DNA of 41,449 nt, from positions 1 through 41,449 of the forward strand of contig NZ_AVPT01000023.1 in NCBI RefSeq assembly GCF_000768335.1, given 5' to 3'. The position numbers were made by a program, and so were the translations under genes. Below the pieces are notes generated by a model, which did not search any database, was not told where the DNA came from, and saw only the letters and a list, made by a program, of their open reading frames with translations. Shown here piece after piece: positions 25,361 to 33,508 of the stretch (positions are counted from its first letter, which is position 1; every line of letters starts with the position of its first letter). The DNA is from Lysobacter arseniciresistens ZS79. GTDB taxonomy: Bacteria; Pseudomonadota; Gammaproteobacteria; Xanthomonadales; Xanthomonadaceae.

Positions 25361-26348
25361 CCCTTCGTTGTAAAGGCAAACTGTCCAGGCGCAACCATTT
25401 GCGATGAAAGTCGTGAGCGACGGGCTGGTTCATGCAAACAAAGTCATTCAAATCGGTGCTCACCCTGCAAATCGAAGCTACCACCTGGAACGCAGTATCA
25501 AGGGTGGGCGCTTCATCGAGTTCAACCGGAATGCTCTGACCAACGCCGTGCTTGTTCCACTCCCATCCAAGAACCGGCGAGAACGGGTCCTGGTAGCTCG
25601 GCAACTCGGCGTTTTGCACCGCGATGCCTTCAAGTCCTGCCCAGTGATTGGGTGTGTGGCTTGGCACATATTTGTCCATCAGTGCCACAAGCTCGGCGCG
25701 CATGGCTTCTTCACGCTTGGCAGCGCAGGCAGCCAGCTCGTCGGCCAAGGCCTGGTCGGGGCCGTCAATCCATAGCACTGCGTTGTTCAAGCCAGCGCGC
25801 TCCAAGGCGTCCATGGTTTTTTGGTTGACCGCGGGACAGCCTTGGCTGCGTCCGACATGTCCAGGATTGACATAGCCAGACGGATGCATGACTACTGCCC
25901 TGTCGCGGGCGTTGGAGTTGAACCGCTTGAACAGTCCATCGAGCTTGCGAGACAGTCCATTCTTCCCGTGATAGGCCTCTGCGATCTTGTAAAGACCAAG
26001 GCTGGTCATGTGGGAGTTGGGCGTGTTGGAAAACTTGTCTGCTCGACCGTCGCCGTTGCGATCAGATCCTGACCCATGGGCCACCAGGGCGTTCAAGATG
26101 AGCTTGGGCTTCTCGCCTGACAAGTCGTAGGCCCACATGCGCTTGTCAGTGCTCTTCATGCCCATGTCCACGACAATGAGCTTGTCCACTTCCTCGCCGG
26201 CATCTTCGGCACAAAGAATGGCGCTGGCAGCGCGCTCGGCCACCGCGGGTTTGAGTGTTGGTGAGATATCTTCAAAATCTCCTGCGCCGGCAGCATAGGC
26301 AAAGCCAGGCAAGCAGATCAGAGACAGTAGCAAAGCAGATAGTTTCAT
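25287..26348 (-). CDS. Periplasmic murein L,D-transpeptidase catalytic-domain protein (YkuD_2 type)
   Basis: 353 residues with a signal peptide (KLSALLLSLICLPGFAYA). The catalytic region has VVMHPSGYVNPGHVGRSQ followed by GCPAV, the His and S-x-GC motif of the L,D-transpeptidase branch with SxGCPA. The fold begins at LIVVDMGMKSTDKRMWAYDL and includes NTPNSHMTSLGLYKIAEAYH. Such enzymes cut or remake cross-links in peptidoglycan. Conjugation systems usually carry a lytic transglycosylase (VirB1) to open the wall; this gene could serve that need. About 100 extra residues at the C-terminus overlap the ankyrin gene and may be a partner-binding tail. A promoter with the element palindrome lies upstream at 26407-26463. 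Confidence 0.85.
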   Translation of the reverse strand: MKLSALLLSLICLPGFAYAAGAGDFEDISPTLKPAVAERAASAILCAEDAGEEVDKLIVVDMGMKSTDKRMWAYDLSGEKPKLILNALVAHGSGSDRNGDGRADKFSNTPNSHMTSLGLYKIAEAYHGKNGLSRKLDGLFKRFNSNARDRAVVMHPSGYVNPGHVGRSQGCPAVNQKTMDALERAGLNNAVLWIDGPDQALADELAACAAKREEAMRAELVALMDKYVPSHTPNHWAGLEGIAVQNAELPSYQDPFSPVLGWEWNKHGVGQSIPVELDEAPTLDTAFQVVASICRVSTDLNDFVCMNQPVAHDFHRKWLRLDSLPLQRRDEEYSTPGNHLRTTAQAADRSWRS

Positions 26349-26406
26349 GGATGGGGCCTCCTTAATTGCAACGCCTTCCTCCGGTGGCGTCTGGGTTGGT
26401 TGTATT

Positions 26407-26463
26407 CATGGGTATGTGTGGATACCCATGTAATTATGAAAAGGCATATATTTGTAAACGCAA
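26407..26463 (-). promoter_or_regulatory. Promoter and operator of the LDT-ankyrin-traD-traI operon (palindrome site 3)
   Basis: On the minus strand TTGCGT (26463-26458) is followed after 12 bases by GCCTTTTCATA, then by CATGGGTAT-N6-ATACCCATG (26430-26407). The spacing between the first two elements is the same as at the adhesin promoter. The palindrome arms are 9 bases and perfect. Confidence 0.6.
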
Positions 26464-26496
26464 CCCAATAAAGCGGAAACTTGACCTAACTCACGC

Positions 26497-26527
26497 AAAA
26501 AGAAAGAGCCCCGAAGGGCTCTCTCGT
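26497..26527 (-). terminator. Rho-independent terminator of the coiled-coil gene
   Basis: On the minus strand AGAGCCC-TTCG-GGGCTCT is followed by TTCTTTTT. It lies about 25 bases after the stop of the coiled-coil gene and insulates it from the LDT-tra operon. Confidence 0.85.
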
Positions 26528-26550
26528 TTGAAGCGGCAGGCTTTGACTGC

Positions 26551-27618
26551 TTACTGGGATTGCGCGTTGCGGCGTTGTTGCACTTGTTGATGGAACTGGT
26601 TCTGGGTTTGCTCGTTCTTTTCAGTCTTGTCTTCGAAAGTAGTCCCCTTGGGTTGGTTCGCTTCATTGGACACCTTCTGCGCTGTCGCCTTGGCGTGTTC
26701 GAAGTTCGCATCCTCGTGCTGGTTCTCCGCCTGAACGCCACCCTGCTTCGCTGCTGTGGCTTCCTGCGCCTGGCGCTGGGCGATAAAGGTCTGCATTTCA
26801 GCATCAGACGGGACATGACCCAACTGTTGGTGAGCGGCCAACTGGTCAGCTTCCAACTGCTTCACGAAGTCCCGGTCTTCCTGAGTTTCTGCGGCCTTGG
26901 CATAGTTAGGCTGGAGTCTTGTCCCGGCCTCCGTTCCATCGGACTGGTGACTTCTTGCCTCCTGCACCAGCCCTTGCCCGTTTCCCGACTGACGCTTCGC
27001 CTCGTCATAGCTTGGCGACCAGCTTTCCCTTGACTGCTCAATCCTGTCTGTCATGGTGAGGCTGTTGGATTCACTTGGCAGCTTGGCAATGCCCTGGCGC
27101 TCAGCCACCAACTCTTCAAGCTCACCTTGCTTGGCTTCCATGCGCCCTTGCAACTCACCGATGCGTTCAGGTGAAGACTTGCGCGCCATCTCCAACAGGG
27201 ATTTTTGGTAAGAACCCACTTCGCCCTCATACTTGGCCTTGGCCATGTCCCAGGCTTGCCGGTCTTCTTTTTGGAAAATGCTAGGCCGACCGGAAGCAAT
27301 ATGGGCATCTCGGCTATCCTGGGCTTCGGTGAGCTGCTGTTCCATCTCGTAGATATCCGATCCCATGTTCTTTCGCTTGTCGATCGTGGTCTCGTATTCC
27401 CCTATCTGTGCTTCCTTCTTCTGGGCTTCCTCGTCCAGCTTGACCCACTCTTGGTCCTTCGGGTCGTCGCTTTGTTTCATCTTCTCGCGAAACTCTTGAT
27501 CCCGGACGGCATCGAACTGCTCGCGATCGCCCTGGTTCACCGCTTTACGCTCGGTATTTAGACTGGCTCGATCCAAATACTCTTGGGTTTGCGGATCGTA
27601 TTTGCGTTCATTGCTCAT
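26551..27618 (-). CDS. Coiled-coil protein, unknown function
   Basis: 355 residues from the ATG at 27618, preceded by GGAGACCCATGCT. The longer open frame upstream crosses a terminator and is rejected. The protein is highly charged and Gln/Glu/Lys-rich, with long helical heptads (for example EEAQKKEAQIGEYETTIDKR and LQGRMEAKQGELEELVAERQ). It has no signal peptide or membrane helix. The C-terminal part (QLEADQLAAHQQLGHVPSDA onward) is Gln-rich and probably disordered. It has its own terminators on both sides. A variant of the element's box (TTGCGC at 27683-27678) lies about 60 bases upstream of its start. It could be a scaffold, or a substrate of the neighbouring ATPase; neither is shown. Confidence 0.75.
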   Translation of the reverse strand: MSNERKYDPQTQEYLDRASLNTERKAVNQGDREQFDAVRDQEFREKMKQSDDPKDQEWVKLDEEAQKKEAQIGEYETTIDKRKNMGSDIYEMEQQLTEAQDSRDAHIASGRPSIFQKEDRQAWDMAKAKYEGEVGSYQKSLLEMARKSSPERIGELQGRMEAKQGELEELVAERQGIAKLPSESNSLTMTDRIEQSRESWSPSYDEAKRQSGNGQGLVQEARSHQSDGTEAGTRLQPNYAKAAETQEDRDFVKQLEADQLAAHQQLGHVPSDAEMQTFIAQRQAQEATAAKQGGVQAENQHEDANFEHAKATAQKVSNEANQPKGTTFEDKTEKNEQTQNQFHQQVQQRRNAQSQ

Positions 27619-27695
27619 AGCATGGGTCTCCGTTGAAGTGGAATATCTACATCTCCAACATCCCACAAATGTCCATGGGCGCAAGGGGTGCGGAT

Positions 27696-27723
27696 AAAAA
27701 AAGCCCCCGGCGAAGGGGGCTTT
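27696..27723 (-). terminator. Rho-independent terminator of the large ATPase operon
   Basis: On the minus strand AAAGCCCCC-TTCG-CCGGGGGCTTTTTTT forms a strong GC stem with a seven-T tail, 20 bases after the stop of the 1008-residue ATPase gene. Confidence 0.9.
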
Positions 27724-27742
27724 AAGGGGTCTGGAAAGGCGA

Positions 27743-30700
27743 TCAGTATTTCGAAACGGTATGATTGATCGTTTCGCCCATCTGGGTCCCGATAGCGATT
27801 CTGGCAAGCCACTTATCTGGGTTTTCTTCAATCAGGTCCAACACCTCATCGGATACGAAGTTCATCGACGCAGTATCTGCGCGAGGGCCACCTGCCCGAT
27901 TGAGATACACCACGGCTACACCACGCTGTTTCAGCTCCTCGTTGAAACTGGACGCTCCAAACAATGGGAACTCACCGAACTTGGTGCCTACCTTTCGATC
28001 AACCGTAGACACCTGCTGGACAGAATGTTCACCCTTGCGCTTGGTCTGATGACCCTTCCAGCCAACGCTTTCTTTGTCTTGCGCCGTTGCTTCGACCTTG
28101 CCAGCGCCCAACAGCTCAAACCGGCGCATGACCGCGCGGTTAGGATGGTTGAGATCGTTCAACGGCCGGTTCTTCCAATCCCTTGCCGCCATCTGGTAGT
28201 TCAGGCCTGCTTGATACGAAGGCTGTTCGAGCTTCCGCACCAACCCAAACCGCTTGGTCAGATACTCATAGGTAAGATCCGACGCACCCAGGGCCACAAT
28301 GTTCTGGAAGGTGTTGGCGAACTTCATCGCCTTATACTGGTCATCGAACTGCACCCACAAGTTCTCGTAGCTCTGCGTGAACATGACCATCATCAGCCCC
28401 AATTGCCTGGCGATCGGAGCCATGTCAAGCTCCTTCTCACCCACCACAAGCTGACACTCGTCGCAAATGTCCATCATCGGGCGCTGATCGGGGAATTCCT
28501 TGTGCCACTTGTTTCCGAACGGCGCACGCTTCTTAACCCCCGTATAGATGCGCTGAACAACCAGGGCTTGAATAACATCCGCGGCGATACCGTGGTCAAT
28601 CTTGGGCAGGTTGATGCCTACGAACTTCCCTCGCAAGGCCTGTTCCACATCCGCGCCCTTTTCCAGGATATACCAAGGCGTTCCGTCCTTGTCCTTCAAA
28701 TGCTTACCACGGACAAGTGGATTGATGCGCCGGGTGACGTTCATGATGATGCTCGTGCGGGTTTCAGGAGCTAGTCCAACCCAGCTCGGAGCGAACACAT
28801 AGGCAAGAGAACGGTTAATTTGACTGTAACCTCTAAGCTCGGAGTAAATACTCTCTGGGCACTCCTTGACCCTGGCTTGCTGAGCGTTGTAACCAAGCTC
28901 TGACGCCATTACCGAAAACGCAGGACCAACCGATGGCACCCCGTCCACGACGCGGCAATCAGTCAAAGCCTCGACCACACGGATCAGTGTGTCAACATTC
29001 CAAAGATACTTGCGTTCGCGATCACGCACTGCAACCCAGTTGTCTTTGCGCAGCTTAATTTCTGCGAATGCCTTACGCGCATCAGAAACATCCTGTCCCC
29101 TTGCGTATCGCTTGGTAATTTCCATCTGCAAGTAGGTCAGTTGGTTTTCCAGTGATCTGGCCTGGCGGATTGCCAACTCTTTGTAGAACGGCTCGTGCTT
29201 AACCAAAGCCTCATGGATCGTGGTTGCATGCTCGATGAACTGGTCAGCTTGCTGCTCCCAGGTTGGATCTTTGGCGGCTTTATTGCCAAAAGAGTTCAGT
29301 GCAATGGCAACACCCTCAGCGTCCAATCCTTCCAGCAAGGCCAATGGAATACCGGGCTCAATCATCAAATCGATGATCTGACGCAACTCACCTGCTAGCG
29401 TTCCCTTGCCGTCTCGGATGAGTGCACCGCCAAACATACCTGCACGATACTGCAAGGCAATGGGCCGGGCCATGTTGGTGGTCTTACCTTTACCTGTATC
29501 GCCAAAGCCCAAGAAGTGCATGGAGAAGTCATTGCAAGACAACACCATGGGCGCCCCACGGTCGGGACCATAGGCATACTGTCGCTTGGCCTGGTTGCCA
29601 CTGGCGATACCCAAGATGATGATCGGTGAAGTGTCTTTGATAGCTGCTTTGAGCTGCTCTTGGCGAACAGTGTTGGTGATGCCAAGAGGACCTTCATTGG
29701 CCGCGGCCAGGTTGTAAGCCGTTCCTTGCTCTTCCAGATCTTGCGCACGAGCAATGAAGTCGCGCTCGGAGTAGGTCATAGGAGCAAAACAGGCAGCAAT
29801 GTAGGCCGCGGCAGCCATCATGCCATCGGGCAGCAAGCCTGAAATGGCAATGATGGCCGCCCAGATGGCCGCCCACTTGATGGCATGTTTGACGCGCTGA
29901 CCGAAGCCTCCGATCACGACGCCTGTTTCTTTGTCCTCACCCACAACCAGTTCAGAAACCATCATTGATAGAAACACAATGATCGCAATCGGGATGATCA
30001 AGGCGAACGCGGTCATGGTAACAGTCGTTAGTCCGCCAGATGCCATGCCGGCGAGAGACGGTCCAGCCACGGGAATCATCATGACCAGGCCGCCCATAAC
30101 ACTACCTACACCTGACAGCGTGCCGATGACAGCCGCGAGCAACATTGGCCCGAGGTAGTATTTGATCAAGCTCCACACCCCCTCCTTAACCCCTTCCCCT
30201 TGGCAAAGCGCAACCAGGAACGGGATGATGAGCAGTGAAGACAATGCACCCATCACCAAGTGGATGTTGAGCAAGACGTAAGTCAGTGCTGAAAGCGCCG
30301 GGAAGGCTGCATACAGAAGCGGCGTTGCCAGGCTGTCTCCACCCTTGATCCTGTCCTCAGGGAGCACATAGCCTTCAATGGACTTGCCCATCTTGGTCTG
30401 GATCATGCGAGGTTCGCGGTGGCGCAGATCAATCGGGATTTCCGGCCACCACTTCTTGAACGGATCCAGGTTCTTGATCGTCATGGGAACGAACCACTCG
30501 TTCTTTTCGGCGTTGTAATCTGCTCCAAGGCGGACCAACTCTTCCGCTTCGCTTTCCTTGACGCCCACGAGCTTCCTCGCAAGCAGCAGATCGTGGATAT
30601 CGCTACCGTTGACGATGTTATCGAAGTTGGCCCTAGCCGCTTTGACTGCTTCATCTTTGGATGAATAGCTTTCTTGCTCACCCTTAGACTTACGCTTAAA

Positions 30701-30769
30701 GATACGATTGATGAACTTTCCGGAGGCGTCTACGCCGTCCACGATGTTCCACACGGTTGGCATGAACAT
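27743..30769 (-). CDS. Large polytopic VirD4/TraG-like P-loop ATPase with DUF5710-like N-terminus
   Basis: 1008 residues. Residues about 60-96 read ESEAEELVRLGADYNAEKNE followed by WFVP, close to the DUF5710 pattern seen in the HNH protein at 18254. Residues about 150-345 hold several membrane helices with glycine-rich stretches (VGSVMGGLVMMIPVAGPSLA). The ATPase domain has Walker A GFGDTGKGKTT (421-431), a following GGALIRDGKG, Walker B MMDICDEC (765-772) and VMFTQSYENL, as in coupling proteins of the VirD4/TraG group. With the separate TraD-like protein, the element carries two coupling-type ATPases. This one is far longer and has more membrane helices. GGAGGTAATTA precedes the ATG, which overlaps the upstream stop (TAATG). 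No known named family is assigned with confidence. Confidence 0.85.
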   Translation of the reverse strand: MFMPTVWNIVDGVDASGKFINRIFKRKSKGEQESYSSKDEAVKAARANFDNIVNGSDIHDLLLARKLVGVKESEAEELVRLGADYNAEKNEWFVPMTIKNLDPFKKWWPEIPIDLRHREPRMIQTKMGKSIEGYVLPEDRIKGGDSLATPLLYAAFPALSALTYVLLNIHLVMGALSSLLIIPFLVALCQGEGVKEGVWSLIKYYLGPMLLAAVIGTLSGVGSVMGGLVMMIPVAGPSLAGMASGGLTTVTMTAFALIIPIAIIVFLSMMVSELVVGEDKETGVVIGGFGQRVKHAIKWAAIWAAIIAISGLLPDGMMAAAAYIAACFAPMTYSERDFIARAQDLEEQGTAYNLAAANEGPLGITNTVRQEQLKAAIKDTSPIIILGIASGNQAKRQYAYGPDRGAPMVLSCNDFSMHFLGFGDTGKGKTTNMARPIALQYRAGMFGGALIRDGKGTLAGELRQIIDLMIEPGIPLALLEGLDAEGVAIALNSFGNKAAKDPTWEQQADQFIEHATTIHEALVKHEPFYKELAIRQARSLENQLTYLQMEITKRYARGQDVSDARKAFAEIKLRKDNWVAVRDRERKYLWNVDTLIRVVEALTDCRVVDGVPSVGPAFSVMASELGYNAQQARVKECPESIYSELRGYSQINRSLAYVFAPSWVGLAPETRTSIIMNVTRRINPLVRGKHLKDKDGTPWYILEKGADVEQALRGKFVGINLPKIDHGIAADVIQALVVQRIYTGVKKRAPFGNKWHKEFPDQRPMMDICDECQLVVGEKELDMAPIARQLGLMMVMFTQSYENLWVQFDDQYKAMKFANTFQNIVALGASDLTYEYLTKRFGLVRKLEQPSYQAGLNYQMAARDWKNRPLNDLNHPNRAVMRRFELLGAGKVEATAQDKESVGWKGHQTKRKGEHSVQQVSTVDRKVGTKFGEFPLFGASSFNEELKQRGVAVVYLNRAGGPRADTASMNFVSDEVLDLIEENPDKWLARIAIGTQMGETINHTVSKY

Positions 30770-31296
30770 TAATTACCTCCTTGGATTAGTTTCGGACACT
30801 CATTCTTGGCACCTGGCGGCAATGTGGATGGATCTAGTGTCCCGACCATGTCTTGCTCCATCCACATCTCACAATTTTCACGCGTAATCGCAGCTACCGG
30901 TTCCACCGATGCTTCCATGGCCTGGCTCACGACTTGATTTGTCAGCGTTTCCCCACCAGTGATCTTGTTGACCACCATGCTGCTGCCAATTAGGACCATG
31001 ACCGATACCACGGCGCTGTAAAACGCAGCGCGTGCAACGAGGGGGCGTATGGTTTCGCGAACCTGCGTCGCCTGGATGCTCTGGTTTTGCCACTCCTTGA
31101 ACCCTTCTTTATCTTCGGGTGGAATGCGATCAACGCGGTGCATGTAGAAACTTTGCGCCAGGTCTTCGCGTATTTCTTCCATGCCAAGTGATTGTGGTGT
31201 TCCAATGAACCACCGACCCAACGCATCTGAAAGCCGCGAGCCGAAGATTGGCTTGCGCTTCTTTTCATACTGCAAGTAAATTTTTTCAAGCAACAC
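30769..31296 (-). CDS. Bitopic membrane protein, partner of the large ATPase, unknown
   Basis: 175 residues from a GTG at 31296, chosen because AGGAGG lies 7 bases upstream; the longer frame would start inside the operator palindrome. A cytoplasmic basic N-terminus (LQYEKKRKPIFGSRLSDALG) is followed by one membrane helix at about 92-110 (AAFYSAVVSVMVLIGSSMVV) and a periplasmic tail with two cysteines (REN-C-EMWMEQD and KNEC) that could form a disulfide. Its stop overlaps the ATPase start (TAATG), so the two are translationally coupled and probably form a complex. No family is recognised. Confidence 0.75.
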   Translation of the reverse strand: MLLEKIYLQYEKKRKPIFGSRLSDALGRWFIGTPQSLGMEEIREDLAQSFYMHRVDRIPPEDKEGFKEWQNQSIQATQVRETIRPLVARAAFYSAVVSVMVLIGSSMVVNKITGGETLTNQVVSQAMEASVEPVAAITRENCEMWMEQDMVGTLDPSTLPPGAKNECPKLIQGGN

Positions 31297-31309
31297 TGGT
31301 GCGCCTCCT

Positions 31310-31359
31310 TTTGGGTATGTCTGCATACCCATCAAAAGGCAAAAGCGGATGAGCGCAAG
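31310..31359 (-). promoter_or_regulatory. Promoter and operator of the large ATPase operon (palindrome site 4)
   Basis: On the minus strand CTTGCGCTC (31359-31351) is followed by GCCTTTTGATG at the standard 12-base spacing from TTGCGC, then the palindrome TGGGTA-N8-TACCCA (31331-31312), directly next to AAAAGGAGG. A repressor bound here would cover both the transcription start region and the ribosome site. Confidence 0.6.
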
Positions 31360-31370
31360 GGCCGTAACTA

Positions 31371-31396
31371 GAAAAAAGGGCCCGCGATGGGCCCTT
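31371..31396 (-). terminator. Rho-independent terminator of the 389-residue gene
   Basis: On the minus strand AAGGGCCC-ATCGC-GGGCCCTT is followed by TTTTC, 16 bases after the stop codon of the gene at 31412-32581. Confidence 0.85.
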
Positions 31397-31411
31397 GTTT
31401 CATGTGGAGCA

Positions 31412-32581
31412 TTAACCCCCTAGTTGTTTCTCAAACGCGTCCAACTCGGCCATTGCCTCGTCCTGCCAAGTTGGCTCCTGCGGCACTGGCGCGGCCTTTG
31501 GTTTCGCCGGTGTCGGACGGGCAACCTTGGGTTTCGGTGCAACTGGCTTAGGCGATGGGGCAGCCTTTGGAGCAACAGCGGCCGGAGATGGAACGGGCTT
31601 GGTTTCAATTTTTGGCTCTTCAATCACCGCCACCGAGTCTTCAACAGCTTCGCTTGTCGCATTGGACGCAACGGGATCCGTTGGCGTTTCACCTGCCGGT
31701 TCCAACATGTCCGGCTGTTCTTGCACGGCAACGGGCTCCACCTGGATGGAAGGCGCAGGCTTTGCGTTGACCTTCACCTCAACAGAAGTTGGAGCCTCGA
31801 TGACGTCAGCTGGCGCTTCTGTTGGTGCCTGGCTCGGCGCATCTGTTTGCTGGGTGAACCAGTAGGCTCCCCCCAAGATTGAGGCAATCAGAATGGCGCC
31901 AACAATGATCAACAGATTGCGCTTGCCTTGCATCTTGACCGGAGCGTCAGAGGAATACTGGGCGGCAGGCGCAACAGCCTGGTGCACAGATTCGGCAGAA
32001 ACCTTTGCAGTTGGTGCCGCAGGTGCAAGCGGAACTTCCTCATTCACTGCATCCAGGCTTTCGTCGTCGGCAGCTGAAACCTGCTTGACCTCGACTGCTT
32101 GATCGAACGTCTCATCGATTGCTTGGTCAATCTCTTCGTGAGCTTCCTGCGCATGCTCATTGTCCGCCAACGGCACAACTGGCTCAGCTGGACCCGCTTC
32201 GACTTCCGCAAGCCGAGCTTGCTCTGCAAGAAGCTCGGCTTCCTTGTCTGCTGCCATTTTGGCTACCCGCGCTGCTGCGAGTTCCGCCTCTTCCTTATTC
32301 CGGGCTTCACGCTTGGCAAGCGCCGCCTTGGCTTTGGCAGCTGCCACCTCCGCTGCCTCCTTGCTCTTCTCGACCAGAGACTTGCCCGCCATGGCCGCGA
32401 ACTTGCCGGCTACCTTGGCCTTGGCAACGGTGCTGTCGGAGACGATCTTGGTTTCGTCCTCGGCATACATGTTCGACGGTCGCTTGGGCTCATCGACAAT
32501 CTTCGGTCCACCCTCGGCTGCAACCTTGGCCTTCGCCAGTCGCACCCGCTCGGCCATCGTCATCTTGCTTTCGTCAGTCAT
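31412..32581 (-). CDS. Bitopic membrane protein with proline-rich periplasmic arm (TonB/TolA/VirB10-like architecture)
   Basis: 389 residues; GGAGGAACC precedes the ATG. The N-terminal 225 residues are cytoplasmic, Ala/Lys/Glu-rich and helical (SKEAAEVAAAKAKAALAKRE). One membrane helix follows (NLLIIVGAILIASILGGAYW, about 226-245), then a periplasmic arm rich in Pro, Ala, Lys and Glu (PKPVAPKPKVARPTPAKPKA) and a short C-terminal helix (WQDEAMAELDAFEKQL). This resembles TonB, TolA or VirB10 in layout only; no signature of these families is present. A protein of this shape could link the inner-membrane ATPase to an outer-membrane partner such as the next gene upstream. That is inference. Confidence 0.75.
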   Translation of the reverse strand: MTDESKMTMAERVRLAKAKVAAEGGPKIVDEPKRPSNMYAEDETKIVSDSTVAKAKVAGKFAAMAGKSLVEKSKEAAEVAAAKAKAALAKREARNKEEAELAAARVAKMAADKEAELLAEQARLAEVEAGPAEPVVPLADNEHAQEAHEEIDQAIDETFDQAVEVKQVSAADDESLDAVNEEVPLAPAAPTAKVSAESVHQAVAPAAQYSSDAPVKMQGKRNLLIIVGAILIASILGGAYWFTQQTDAPSQAPTEAPADVIEAPTSVEVKVNAKPAPSIQVEPVAVQEQPDMLEPAGETPTDPVASNATSEAVEDSVAVIEEPKIETKPVPSPAAVAPKAAPSPKPVAPKPKVARPTPAKPKAAPVPQEPTWQDEAMAELDAFEKQLGG

Positions 32582-32628
32582 GGTTCCTCCTTACTTGTGG
32601 GCCAGCCCTCCAACTGGCCCAGGTGTTG

Positions 32629-33441
32629 TTAGTCCGCTTGTGGGGCGATGGTGATGGTGTTCCCCCCTGACCCGCACTTGTCGATGACCGTGTGACGGCT
32701 CATGTCGGGCTGGCCCCGCAGGAAGTTCAACGGCACCTGGCAAGCATCTGCCTCACCTTCAAGAATGAAGACCAGGTTGGCTTTGGATTTGGAAGCCATA
32801 CCGGCAATCCGCTCCATCAGGGCGCGCGTCTCTTTGGTCATGGGCTGCATGTCGGCCGGCTTGTAGTCAATCGACATGCCTTTCAGCTTTTCAACATTCT
32901 TGCCCTTCACCCGCTCTTGCTGGGTGTGAACGGTCGCCTTCATGCCGGCAGCGTTTGCCGCGGCTTCCAGTTCCCTCGCGTCTTTCATCTGGTTCCGGAT
33001 AGAGACTTCCTCACCCACCATCCCGCCAACAGCCATCACGGCTGGTATGGCCCTGGGGTCAATACCGAGTGCCCCACCCACCAAGCCGCCGATCATTGCG
33101 CCGATGCGACCACTTTTCTTTGCCTTGGCCTGATCCACCTTTGGCGCAGCCTCTCGTCTACCTTCGACTTCAACCGTCTCCAAGGTCTTCGCGTCAGCAT
33201 TGCCGGCGTCAACGATCTCGTGGCAGCGAACTGACTTCTGGGCGTTCGCAGGCGTCAGTGCAACCTTGCCGTTCTTCTCGTCAAGCAAGAAATATTTGCA
33301 GTCGGCGAACTCGGCCGGGGAAACTTCGGCGACCTCGGGCTTGTCCTTCTTCTTGAACCAGTCCCTAACGCCTGCCTGGGCGGAAGTAGCTGACAGTGCA
33401 AAGACGATGCCGGCAGTGATGAGGGTGATTTTGGTTTTCAT
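32629..33441 (-). CDS. Exported glycine-zipper protein with OmpA-like C-terminal pattern
   Basis: 270 residues; AAAAGGAGGCACCC precedes the ATG. The signal peptide is KTKITLITAGIVFALSATSAQA-like and ends at SAQA. A glycine zipper (GRIGAMIGGLVGGALG) lies near residues 118-133, as in outer-membrane-associated Rickettsia 17-kDa-type proteins. The last 80 residues (ETRALMERIAGMASKSKANL, VFILEGEADACQVPLNFLRG) resemble, loosely, an OmpA-type peptidoglycan-binding fold; the key Asp/Arg pair is not clear. Cysteines at several places suggest disulfides in the periplasm. It is the first envelope gene of the block and may be the outer-membrane or wall-attached part of the apparatus. Confidence 0.72.
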   Translation of the reverse strand: MKTKITLITAGIVFALSATSAQAGVRDWFKKKDKPEVAEVSPAEFADCKYFLLDEKNGKVALTPANAQKSVRCHEIVDAGNADAKTLETVEVEGRREAAPKVDQAKAKKSGRIGAMIGGLVGGALGIDPRAIPAVMAVGGMVGEEVSIRNQMKDARELEAAANAAGMKATVHTQQERVKGKNVEKLKGMSIDYKPADMQPMTKETRALMERIAGMASKSKANLVFILEGEADACQVPLNFLRGQPDMSRHTVIDKCGSGGNTITIAPQAD

Positions 33442-33444
33442 GGG

Positions 33445-33499
33445 TGCCTCCTTTTGAAGTAGATATGTTTATGAAAAGGCCAAACGCGTTGAGCGCAAG
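33445..33499 (-). promoter_or_regulatory. Promoter of the glycine-zipper gene (element box, degenerate operator)
   Basis: On the minus strand CTTGCGCTC (33499-33491) and, after the usual 12 bases from TTGCGC, GCCTTTTCATA are followed by AAACATATCTAC in place of the TGGGTA palindrome. The gene thus keeps the promoter layout but has lost or never had a good operator. Confidence 0.5.
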
Positions 33500-33508
33500 C
33501 GACCTTGA

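Noticed and set aside
26551-27618. Coiled-coil protein as a Xanthomonas T4SS effector with an XVIPCD tail
   Set aside because: The C-terminus is Gln-rich like those tails, but no conserved XVIPCD motif could be recognised by eye.
27619-27831. Upstream extension of the coiled-coil gene frame
   Set aside because: It runs through the strong terminator at 27696-27723 and the stop of the ATPase gene. The ATG at 27618 has GGAGAC upstream.
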